Assembly (NCBI GenBank): GCA_964636965.1 | Contig: CAZWST010000050.1 | Span: forward strand, 1-11,834 | Direction of reading: 5' to 3' | Source: CAG-582 sp964636965 | GTDB taxonomy: Bacteria > Bacillota_I > Bacilli_A > RF39 > UBA660 | DNA length: 11,834 bases | Part shown: positions 5,628 to 11,834 of the stretch, one piece after another | How the letters are laid out: every line of letters starts with the position of its first letter | Position numbering within the stretch: the stretch's first letter is position 1 | Notes under the pieces: generated by a model | Database searches by the model: none | Told to the model about the DNA's origin: nothing | Seen by the model: only the letters and a program-made list of their open reading frames with translations | Translations under genes and position numbers: made by a program

Positions 5628-7394
5628 CTATCTAAACCATATATCATCTATTCTTAAACTTGTTGAAATTGGAAGTGGGTTAGGAAGAGAAAATTTAACA
5701 AGTAATGGAATCTTAAAAGCTGTACCAAATACAAGTCCCATTCCTGGATGTAAGGTTTTAATTTTTTCTATTGTATCATCAGTTACGTTTGATGATATTC
5801 CTTTAACTATTTCTAGATCATCTGGATAGAATAATCTAAATACAACGAAGTTAGAACATTGAGAAAGTGCAGTTTTGGATAATTCATTAGGTCTTTGAGT
5901 GATGAAGCCTAAAATCATACCATATTTACGACCTTCTTTAGTGATTCTATCAAATATATTATATCCGATTACATGAGTATCTGTGTCATTTTGAACATAT
6001 CTATGTGCTTCTTCTAATAGTACGTGTATTGGGAAAGATCCACGAGCTTCAAGAGATGTTGTATAATCAAAGAATAGTTTTGTAAATATTTTAACTAAGC
6101 TTTTAGCAAATTTATCTTCAATAAATGAAAGATTAACATCAACTAATTGAACTGGGTCTCCATTCGGTCCAGTTAAGAAGAATTCTTCTACGAAATCATT
6201 TTTTGATAGATATTGGGTATAGCCAAAGTAATTAATTTTTTCTGAGTTTATTATTGATGCTAGACGAGATTTTAAGACATTGTTTCTATCAAATACAGCT
6301 TCACTTACAAGAGATCCTTCATTTATAAGAGCAAATTCCAAAGCATAGTATAAATCATTCATTGTATATGGATTTTCTGTTTCTAATTTTATTTGATCTA
6401 TATCAACTTTTGCATAAGCTTGGAAGAAACTAACAACTAAATTAATCGCGTTTATTTTTCCTTGATCGTCAATATTTAAACATTGTCTTATTGTTCTAAC
6501 ATATCCAGGTTGACTTATTTGAGTATCCAAATTTAGCGAAGGTGTATTATATGATGATAATACAGATATTATTTGGTCTCTTATGATACTTGATGTTTTA
6601 CCACTTGAAAGTATTTCAAGTACACAGTTTGCAATAATATTATTTTTATAGCTTTCGGCTTTAGGATCTTGTGATGTAAATATTTTAACTAAGTCGATTG
6701 TTTTTTGAAGTACTGGAATTTGACCTGGATCAGTAGCACCTAGTAAAATAGCTAAATCATCTACACCAAGTAGGTAGGCTGGTATTGTTAGAAGTTCAGC
6801 ATTACCAAACTCTAATTGAGTTGTATATTTTTTAAAATGTAATTTCGGAAAGTTATTCATTTCATCAAAAGTATTATAATATTCACCATATACATCAAAT
6901 AAACATATATGAGCAGAAGATGGAATATCGTTTGTAGATGTATAAAATATATTTTGTAAGATTCTTGCAACACCACATGATTTACCAGCACCAGAGTTAC
7001 CTAATATAGCAAAGTGATTTGCAAAGAAACCTGAAATATCACTTGTAACGACATAATCTTTATAAATAGGGGATGAACCAAATAATAGATTTTTTCTATC
7101 TAGATAGTTTTGATTTCCTAAGATAGCTTCAAGTTCAGATTTATATATTATTCTTGCAATGGTATTAACACTTGGCTTTTTTAGTACACCATTTGAGAAT
7201 GTTCCATCTGCACTAATTTCACCTATTAACTGAATTTCAATGATTTTAGAATCTATTGCAATAATTTCACCAACAATTTTATGTTCCTTTTCAGCAAATA
7301 CTACATGATAACCGATATAATTAGTATCAGCTAAACCCGAGGTATTTTCAACAATTATTCTGTTTCCTGTTAATTTTAAAATTTTTCCAAACAT
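5628..7394 (-). CDS. HerA-like (DUF87) hexameric ATPase/translocase
   Basis: Residues are numbered from an upstream GTG at 7403 (591-residue form). Residues 1-95 look like a beta-rich HAS-barrel (FGKILKLTGNRIIVEN). The RecA-like motor follows: Walker A GNSGAGKS (135-142), the DxxGEY-type strand CLFDVYGEY (around D170-Y175), the Walker B/DExH-like LLEEAHRYV (E464, E465, H467), then TKEGRKYG (488-495) and TQRP (502-505). This is the full motif set of HerA/DUF87 ATPases, which form hexamers that pump DNA. HerA classically pairs with the nuclease NurA for end resection, and relatives occur in antiphage systems with SIR2 or nuclease partners; no such partner is beside it here. Start choice: AAAGAG (7408-7403) lies eight bases before the ATG at 7394, whereas the GTG 7403 and ATG 7400 are too close to it. 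Single gene with its own terminator. Confidence 0.85.
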   Translation of the reverse strand: MFGKILKLTGNRIIVENTSGLADTNYIGYHVVFAEKEHKIVGEIIAIDSKIIEIQLIGEISADGTFSNGVLKKPSVNTIARIIYKSELEAILGNQNYLDRKNLLFGSSPIYKDYVVTSDISGFFANHFAILGNSGAGKSCGVARILQNIFYTSTNDIPSSAHICLFDVYGEYYNTFDEMNNFPKLHFKKYTTQLEFGNAELLTIPAYLLGVDDLAILLGATDPGQIPVLQKTIDLVKIFTSQDPKAESYKNNIIANCVLEILSSGKTSSIIRDQIISVLSSYNTPSLNLDTQISQPGYVRTIRQCLNIDDQGKINAINLVVSFFQAYAKVDIDQIKLETENPYTMNDLYYALEFALINEGSLVSEAVFDRNNVLKSRLASIINSEKINYFGYTQYLSKNDFVEEFFLTGPNGDPVQLVDVNLSFIEDKFAKSLVKIFTKLFFDYTTSLEARGSFPIHVLLEEAHRYVQNDTDTHVIGYNIFDRITKEGRKYGMILGFITQRPNELSKTALSQCSNFVVFRLFYPDDLEIVKGISSNVTDDTIEKIKTLHPGMGLVFGTAFKIPLLVKFSLPNPLPISTSLRIDDIWFR

Positions 7395-7446
7395 ATCCAT
7401 CACTCTTTATTCTATATAAGTATAATACCAAATAATTCGCATTTTT

Positions 7447-7476
7447 TAAAGTGCTAATTATAACGTAAATACTTTA
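7447..7476. repeat. TAAAGT...ACTTTA inverted repeat between herA-like and zinc-ribbon genes
   Basis: Six-base arms (TAAAGT 7447-7452, ACTTTA 7471-7476) flank the minus-strand -10 box at 7462-7457 in the 143-base divergent region. It is a possible operator, but short arms in AT-rich sequence can arise by chance. Confidence 0.2.
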
Positions 7477-7485
7477 TGTTGTTAT
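7457..7485 (-). promoter_or_regulatory. Candidate promoter of the HerA-like gene
   Basis: On the minus strand ATAACA (7485-7480, 4 of 6 to TTGACA) is spaced 17 bases from a perfect TATAAT (7462-7457). This predicts a leader of roughly 50 bases before the start codon. Confidence 0.45.
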
Positions 7486-7488
7486 TTT

Positions 7489-7494
7489 TATAAT
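7489..7494 (+). promoter_or_regulatory. -10 box of the zinc-ribbon membrane protein gene
   Basis: TATAAT at 7489-7494 is followed by AGGAG (7526-7530) and ATG 7538. The sequence at the -35 position is poor. Confidence 0.35.
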
Positions 7495-7537
7495 ACTAAA
7501 TCTATGTTATTATTAGATTAATGATAGGAGATTTTCT

Positions 7538-7912
7538 ATGTTTTGTAAGTACTGTGGTAATAAATTAAATGATGATGCAAAATATTGCTCATTTTGTGGG
7601 AAACCAACTAATATAAAAATAAAAGATATTCAAAAAAACTATGGTAAGGTAAATCCTGTTTTTTTAGTCTCTTCGTTTTTTTCTCCAATTTTAGGTTTAA
7701 TATTATTTATTACAGATAAAGACAAAAATGAAAAGAATTCTAAGTATTGTGGTATTGCTGGTTTAAGTGGTTTTATATTTAATATGATACTTTCAGTTAT
7801 AATAATTATTACGTCTATTTATTCAGCTATTGTTGGTGAGGATAATAATCAAACTAATGACTCAATGGATTTTTTACCTAGGTATAATATAAATTTTGAT
7901 AGCAATAATTAA
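7538..7912 (+). CDS. Zinc-ribbon membrane protein (N-terminal ribbon, two helices)
   Basis: The 124-residue protein opens with a zinc ribbon, MFCKYCGNKL then YCSFCGKP (C3, C6, C17, C20; CxxC-x10-CxxC). A basic linker and two predicted membrane helices (about 41-59 and 71-99) follow. A short polar tail rich in Asn/Asp ends the protein. Such ribbon-plus-helix proteins are common in Firmicutes and carry no assigned function. The ribbon has the same Cys spacing as the one at the C-terminus of the 660-residue membrane protein at 1411-3393, but at the opposite end. The basic linker places it in the cytoplasm. Start ATG is set by AGGAG seven bases upstream. It is divergent from the HerA-like gene and could share its regulatory region. 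Confidence 0.75.
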   Translation: MFCKYCGNKLNDDAKYCSFCGKPTNIKIKDIQKNYGKVNPVFLVSSFFSPILGLILFITDKDKNEKNSKYCGIAGLSGFIFNMILSVIIIITSIYSAIVGEDNNQTNDSMDFLPRYNINFDSNN

Positions 7913-7932
7913 CTTTTTATTAATTTTTTTTT
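7907..7932 (+). terminator. Weak AU-only terminator candidate after the zinc-ribbon gene
   Basis: AATTAA (7907-7912, containing the stop codon) can pair with TTAATT (7920-7925) ahead of a T run to 7932. The stem has no G-C pair, so termination efficiency is doubtful. Confidence 0.35.
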
Positions 7933-8018
7933 GTGAAATTTTCAAGAAATTTTAAATAAACTATTTTCTTAAATTAGACTTTGTGTTATTATAAGTCACT
8001 GTTAGGAGTGTAGTAATA

Positions 8019-10064
8019 ATGATGAAGTTAGTTAAGAAGGATATTATCTATAATTCAATAATATTAACTTGTTCATTTTTTTTAATTGAGATAGTTTTAA
8101 GATTAATTGAGTCTTTTTCCTTATTTGGTTTTCAACTATTACGTATACTTTTCGGTATAATATTTATATCAATCGTGATAAGTTCTATAGAAAGTTTATT
8201 TAAAAAAAGAAGTATTAGCAAATACATTAATATGGTATTAGTATTTCTTTTTAGTATATATTCTTTCTTGCAAATTGGTTTTAATAACTTTTTAGGAGTA
8301 TATATGAGTTTTAAAACTTCTAGTCAGTTTGGTGCAGTAACTTCTTATGTTAAAGATTTTTTCATGAGTTTTAAGCCATTATTTGCCCTTATCTTTATTC
8401 CTTTTATTTTACTTATCTTATATTATATATTTCTAGATAAAAAAATTGATGTTATTTTAAATAATATTAAGACAAGGTTGGGTATTCTTTATACTTTGTT
8501 AATATTAATAATAGTTGGTTTTTGTTATTATTTATCTATTACATTACCTATATTTCAAAATGGTTATCAATCTGTATCTAATAAAGAACTTTTTTTAACT
8601 GCTAGTAATCCAACTATTACAATCGATCAATTTGGTAATTTAGGTTTTTTCATTTTAGATGTTAAATCAATAATAAAGCCTGTAACTATTAAAGAAGAAT
8701 ATGAAGTTAAACAAGATGAAAAGAAAAAACTAAATGAAAACTCAAGAGTGTTTAATGATGATGCGTGGAATTTACTTATTAGTGATGAAGAAAACGATGA
8801 ACTTAATTATATAAATAAATATTTAATTAATAATAGAAGTACTGATAGAAATGATTATACTGGTTTATTTGAAGGTAAGAATTTAATTGTTATAATGATG
8901 GAATCTGTAAATGATATTTTTATTAATAAAGAATATTATCCAAACTTTTATAAGATGTTAAGTGAAGGGTGGTACTTTGAAAATAATTACTCTCCAAGAA
9001 ATTCATGTGCCACGATGAATAATGAATTTAGTGGTATGACTTCACTTTATTCAATATATAACACATGTACAGCTAGTAAATATAAAGAAAACACTTATTC
9101 AGAAAGTTTATTTAATTTGTTTAATAATAATACTAAGAATAATTATGTAACATTCTCTAGTCATAATTATACAGAAGCATATTATCCAAGAAAGACAATC
9201 CATAAGAATATGGGAAGTAAAGAATACTTTGGTGTTGAAGCTTTAGGAATTAAATATTCAAATGAATATATTAATTGGAGTAATGATGATGAATTTATGT
9301 CTTCATATCTTAATATATTAGATAAAAAAATAGAGAATGGGGAAAACTTCATGTCTTGGTTAACAACAGTTTCTTCTCATCAACCTTATGGAGTATCATC
9401 TATTCAAGGAGATAAATATTATGATATGACTAAGAATACTGGATACCCAAGTGATGTTAGAAGATATATGTCAAAGTTGAAAATACTTGATAATGGTTTA
9501 GGAGTATTGCTTGAAGGATTAGAAAAAAGAGGTATACTTGATGATACTGTTATAGTTATGTATGGAGACCATTATCCATATGGTATAAGTACGAAAAATT
9601 TAAATAAGGTACTTGATTATGATACAGATGAAGATATGAATGCAGAAAGAGTTCCTTTAGTAATCTATAATAATAAATTGTCACCCTATACCTATAGTGG
9701 TTATACATCATATTTAAATTTACTTCCAACACTTGCTAATTTGTTTAATCTAGATTATGATCCTCGTCTTTATTTAGGAGTAGATTATTTTAGTAGTGAT
9801 TATAAATCACTTACAGTATTTGCTGATGGCTCTTGGAAAAATGAAGATGCTTTCTATGATGCATCAAAGATGAAAATAAAATATTATTCATCTAAAGAAT
9901 ATACGAAAGATGAAATAAAGAGTATAAATGATGAAATAGATGAACATGTTTCTTTAAGTAATAAAATAATTACTACTAATTATTTTAGTTATTTAGATGA
10001 AAAACTCGACGAATACAAAGATAAGGTTAAGGAATTATCTGAGACTACTTGTCCGATAGAATAG
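8019..10064 (+). CDS. ltaS: Lipoteichoic acid synthase (LtaS-type) sulfatase-fold phosphoglycerol transferase
   Basis: This 681-residue protein has the LtaS plan. There are five N-terminal helices (about 10-30, 38-58, 70-90, 120-138, 153-176), an extracellular linker to about 285, then an alkaline-phosphatase/sulfatase-fold catalytic domain. Expected metal and catalytic residues are visible: E295 in VIMMESVND, the nucleophile T332 in NSCATMNNEF, H454 in SSHQPYG, and D517/H518 in YGDHYPYG. These correspond to Glu255, Thr300, His416 and Asp475/His476 of Staphylococcus aureus LtaS. The enzyme moves glycerol phosphate from phosphatidylglycerol to the growing lipoteichoic acid chain outside the membrane. 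The nucleophile context has Cys-Ala before Thr, where many LtaS have Gly-Lys. AGGAG (8004-8008) supports ATG 8019 over the ATG at 8022. A hairpin at the stop separates it from the PrsA-like gene. Confidence 0.9.
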   Translation: MMKLVKKDIIYNSIILTCSFFLIEIVLRLIESFSLFGFQLLRILFGIIFISIVISSIESLFKKRSISKYINMVLVFLFSIYSFLQIGFNNFLGVYMSFKTSSQFGAVTSYVKDFFMSFKPLFALIFIPFILLILYYIFLDKKIDVILNNIKTRLGILYTLLILIIVGFCYYLSITLPIFQNGYQSVSNKELFLTASNPTITIDQFGNLGFFILDVKSIIKPVTIKEEYEVKQDEKKKLNENSRVFNDDAWNLLISDEENDELNYINKYLINNRSTDRNDYTGLFEGKNLIVIMMESVNDIFINKEYYPNFYKMLSEGWYFENNYSPRNSCATMNNEFSGMTSLYSIYNTCTASKYKENTYSESLFNLFNNNTKNNYVTFSSHNYTEAYYPRKTIHKNMGSKEYFGVEALGIKYSNEYINWSNDDEFMSSYLNILDKKIENGENFMSWLTTVSSHQPYGVSSIQGDKYYDMTKNTGYPSDVRRYMSKLKILDNGLGVLLEGLEKRGILDDTVIVMYGDHYPYGISTKNLNKVLDYDTDEDMNAERVPLVIYNNKLSPYTYSGYTSYLNLLPTLANLFNLDYDPRLYLGVDYFSSDYKSLTVFADGSWKNEDAFYDASKMKIKYYSSKEYTKDEIKSINDEIDEHVSLSNKIITTNYFSYLDEKLDEYKDKVKELSETTCPIE

Positions 10065-10087
10065 AGATTAATTATCTCTTTTTCTTT
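10063..10087 (+). terminator. Terminator of the LtaS-like gene
   Basis: AGAGAT (10063-10068) pairs with ATCTCT (10074-10079) around TAATT, followed by TTTTCTTT. The stem begins on the last two bases of the TAG stop codon. Confidence 0.7.
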
Positions 10088-10113
10088 AAAAAAACATAAA
10101 ACTAATTTATAAT
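10085..10113 (+). promoter_or_regulatory. Candidate promoter of the PrsA-like gene
   Basis: TTTAAA (10085-10090) and TATAAT (10108-10113) are 17 bases apart. Transcription would start just before AGGAGG (10121-10126), giving a very short leader. Confidence 0.5.
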
Positions 10114-10132
10114 TATTATTAGGAGGATGGTT

Positions 10133-11098
10133 ATGAAAAAATCTATTAAGAAATTTTTAAGTAAGAATGAAAATTTAATTATTACAGGTGTAGTATGTTT
10201 TTGTTTAGGTGCATTAGTTATGATACCTTTCTTTCCAAAAAGAATTGGTAAACTTGCAAATGGTGAAGAAGTAATTGTTGAAATTGATAATCATAAATTT
10301 AGTGCCGATGATTTATATAAAGTTTTAAAAGAAGAAAATGGTAATGAAGCTTTATTTAGAATGGTTGATTTAGCAATTCTTATGGATAAATATCCAAATG
10401 AAGAAGAAATGGCTAAAAAATATCAAGAGGAGCAAAGTGATACAATTTTTAAAACTTATCAAGAATATTATGGATATACTAAAGAACAATTCTTAGAAGC
10501 AAATGGTTTTAGTTCTGAAGAAAAATTTTTAAACCAATTAAAAAATGAATATTATTATCAAAAATTTTATGATGAATATGTATCTTCTTTAGTAACTGAT
10601 AAAGATTTAAAAAAGTATTACAATGAAAGTGTCTTTGGCAATAAGTCAATTTATTTATTTTCAACAGTTGAAGATAATAAAAAAGATTTAGAAAGTATAC
10701 AGAATGATTTAAAATCCAATAAGAGCTTTAATACTATTAGAGATAAATATACTAATGTTAACTCGTATGAATATAAAGAAGCTAAATATGATGATACGGA
10801 GAATTTTACACAAAATATAATAAACCATATAGCAAGTACTAAAAAAGGTAGTGACTCTGGTGTATTTAGTGATGATAGTTATGGTAATGTTCTTATTTAT
10901 GTAGTATCAGAAAGCGAAAAAGCATCATTTGATGATATTAAAGATAATATCCGTTCTTTAATTGTTAAGAATAAACAAAAAAGTGATAATAAATTATATT
11001 ATCAAGCTTTTATTAAGTTAAGAGAAGATGCTAATTTAAATATCTTAGATACTGAATTAAAAGAATATTATAAAAATACTGTTAAACAGTATAAATAA
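10133..11098 (+). CDS. Membrane-anchored PrsA/SurA-like protein with a degenerate parvulin domain
   Basis: Of two in-frame ATGs, 10127 abuts AGGAGG (10121-10126) and 10133 is spaced correctly, giving 321 residues. One N-terminal helix (about 14-34) anchors the protein. The bases around its Cys do not form a lipobox, so it is not a lipoprotein as PrsA is. Residues 45-150 match the SurA-N/PrsA pattern (GEEVIVEIDNHKFSADDLYK, then FRMVDLAILMDKY). TDKDLKKYYNE (155-165) is the typical linker into the peptidyl-prolyl isomerase domain. That domain (about 170-262) keeps an F...I.KYT and GNVLIYVVSE skeleton but lacks the HIL strand His and the GGDLG loop of active parvulins. It is probably a chaperone without isomerase activity, acting on exported proteins in the cell envelope. 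It follows the LtaS-like gene, which may be a client. A strong terminator ends it. Confidence 0.75.
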   Translation: MKKSIKKFLSKNENLIITGVVCFCLGALVMIPFFPKRIGKLANGEEVIVEIDNHKFSADDLYKVLKEENGNEALFRMVDLAILMDKYPNEEEMAKKYQEEQSDTIFKTYQEYYGYTKEQFLEANGFSSEEKFLNQLKNEYYYQKFYDEYVSSLVTDKDLKKYYNESVFGNKSIYLFSTVEDNKKDLESIQNDLKSNKSFNTIRDKYTNVNSYEYKEAKYDDTENFTQNIINHIASTKKGSDSGVFSDDSYGNVLIYVVSESEKASFDDIKDNIRSLIVKNKQKSDNKLYYQAFIKLREDANLNILDTELKEYYKNTVKQYK

Positions 11099-11120
11099 GT
11101 TTGGTTAAACCAAACTTTTT
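11097..11120 (+). terminator. Strong terminator of the PrsA-like gene
   Basis: AAGTTTGGTT (11097-11106) and AACCAAACTT (11108-11117) form a near-perfect palindrome; the working stem is about eight pairs with a five-base loop. A T run follows to 11120. The first two stem bases belong to the TAA stop. Confidence 0.85.
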
Positions 11121-11147
11121 ATATGTAAAGAATACATTAAATAATCT

Positions 11148-11173
11148 TTTACATAATAAATAAATGTTATAAT
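11148..11173 (+). promoter_or_regulatory. Candidate promoter of enolase
   Basis: TTTACA (11148-11153, 5 of 6) is followed by TATAAT (11168-11173) at a short 14-base spacing. A second box, TATATT (11174-11179), would give 20. The -10 position is well supported, the pairing less so. Confidence 0.4.
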
Positions 11174-11191
11174 TATATTAGGAGGCTATAT

Positions 11192-11834
11192 ATGAAAATT
11201 AAAGATATAAAAGCAAGAGAAATATTAGATTCTAGAGGAAATCCAACTGTAGAAGTTGATTGTATATTAGAAAATGGAATAATTGGACGTGCTTCAGTCC
11301 CAAGTGGAGCATCAACTGGAGAAAGAGAAGCAATTGAACTTCGTGATGGAGGAAAACGTTATAATGGTAAAGGTGTACTTACTGCAGTTAATAATGTTAA
11401 TACAATTATAAGAAATGCCATAATCGGAATGGATGCAGAGAATCAAAAAGATATAGACTATAAAATGATTGAACTTGATGGAACACCTAATAAATCAAAG
11501 TTAGGGGCTAATGCTATTTTAGGTGTTTCAATGGCCGTATTAAAAGCTGCTGCTAAAAATGCTGGAAAAGAATTATTTCAGTATATTGGAAATGGTTCAA
11601 TTACACCAAGACCAATGATTAATATTATTAATGGTGGTGCTCATGCTGATAATAATGTCGACTTTCAAGAGTTTATGATTATTCCAGAAGCCGAAACTAT
11701 GCATGAAAGAGTTAGAATAGGTGCAGAAGTATTTCATTCTCTTAAGAAGGTATTAAATGAAAAAGGTTATGCAACAGGTGTTGGAGATGAAGGTGGTTTT
11801 TCTCCAAATTTAAAAAGTAATGAAGAAGGATTTG
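11192..11834 (+). CDS. eno: Enolase (phosphopyruvate hydratase), N-terminal half; runs off the window
   Basis: The frame is open from ATG 11192 (AGGAGG at 11180-11185) to the window edge, giving 214 of the roughly 430 residues of enolase. Enolase converts 2-phosphoglycerate to phosphoenolpyruvate in glycolysis, in the cytoplasm. The N-terminal signature is plain: REILDSRGNPTVEV (10-22), SGASTGEREAIELRDG (38-53) with the mobile loop, and KLGANAILGVSMA (103-115). In the barrel domain GGAHADNNVDFQEFMI holds H151 and E160, and VGDEGGFSPN holds E200. These are equivalent to H158, E167 and E208 of the Escherichia coli enzyme. GGA replaces the usual GGE or GGS just before the His, a mild variation. 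The gene has its own promoter and is separated from the PrsA-like gene by a terminator. The catalytic Lys and Mg-binding Asp lie beyond the window. Confidence 0.97.
   Translation, partial: MKIKDIKAREILDSRGNPTVEVDCILENGIIGRASVPSGASTGEREAIELRDGGKRYNGKGVLTAVNNVNTIIRNAIIGMDAENQKDIDYKMIELDGTPNKSKLGANAILGVSMAVLKAAAKNAGKELFQYIGNGSITPRPMINIINGGAHADNNVDFQEFMIIPEAETMHERVRIGAEVFHSLKKVLNEKGYATGVGDEGGFSPNLKSNEEGF

Noticed and set aside
10133..10240. Lipoprotein signal peptide on the PrsA-like protein
   Set aside because: Two Cys occur in the hydrophobic segment, but the preceding residues do not fit the L-A/S-G/A-C lipobox.
1..11834. CRISPR array, tRNA/rRNA, riboswitch, insertion sequence or a multi-gene defence system
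   Set aside because: No regularly spaced repeats, cloverleaf or rRNA-like sequence, long structured leader, transposase motif or nuclease partner was seen. Apart from the HerA-like ATPase, nothing points to a defence locus.

Overview
This is a very AT-rich, compact bacterial chromosome segment. Its genes use the standard bacterial code, start behind strong AGGAGG/AGGTGAT-type ribosome binding sites, and sit next to TATAAT boxes and short hairpin terminators. A lipoteichoic-acid-synthase-type enzyme and a PrsA-like, membrane-anchored extracytoplasmic protein point to a low-GC Gram-positive organism. The base composition and small genes suggest an uncultured gut-type Bacilli or former-Tenericutes lineage (for example RF39-like); that placement is inference from general features, not from a marker gene.

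Layout, left to right. (1) 1-700: a terminator of an off-window gene, then a metallo-beta-lactamase-fold hydrolase broken by a one-base shift in an A6 run. (2) 750-3900, plus strand: three membrane proteins. These are a six-helix DUF308/HdeD-like protein, a 660-residue polytopic protein ending in a zinc ribbon, and a small membrane protein translationally coupled to it. The last appears to have its fourth helix and Lys-rich tail pushed out of frame by a second one-base loss. (3) 3909-4739, minus: a PHP-domain phosphoesterase of the histidinol-phosphatase type. (4) 4865-5086, plus: a 73-residue thioredoxin-fold protein that has lost its CxxC. (5) 5122-7394, minus: a small four-helix membrane protein and a HerA-like hexameric ATPase with no NurA partner in view. 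(6) 7538-7912, plus: a zinc ribbon joined to two membrane helices. (7) 8019-11834, plus: LtaS-like synthase, PrsA/SurA-like protein with a degenerate parvulin domain, and the first half of enolase.

Most genes look like single transcription units, with their own TATAAT box and hairpin. The only clear translational coupling is 1411-3393 with 3398. Envelope functions dominate (LTA polymerisation, extracytoplasmic folding, several small membrane proteins), beside housekeeping genes such as enolase. I see no phage, transposon, CRISPR, tRNA or rRNA, and no clear new multi-gene system. The points most worth a second look are the two homopolymer frameshifts, the redox-dead thioredoxin-like protein, the zinc-ribbon membrane proteins, the orphan HerA, and the LtaS/PrsA-like pair.
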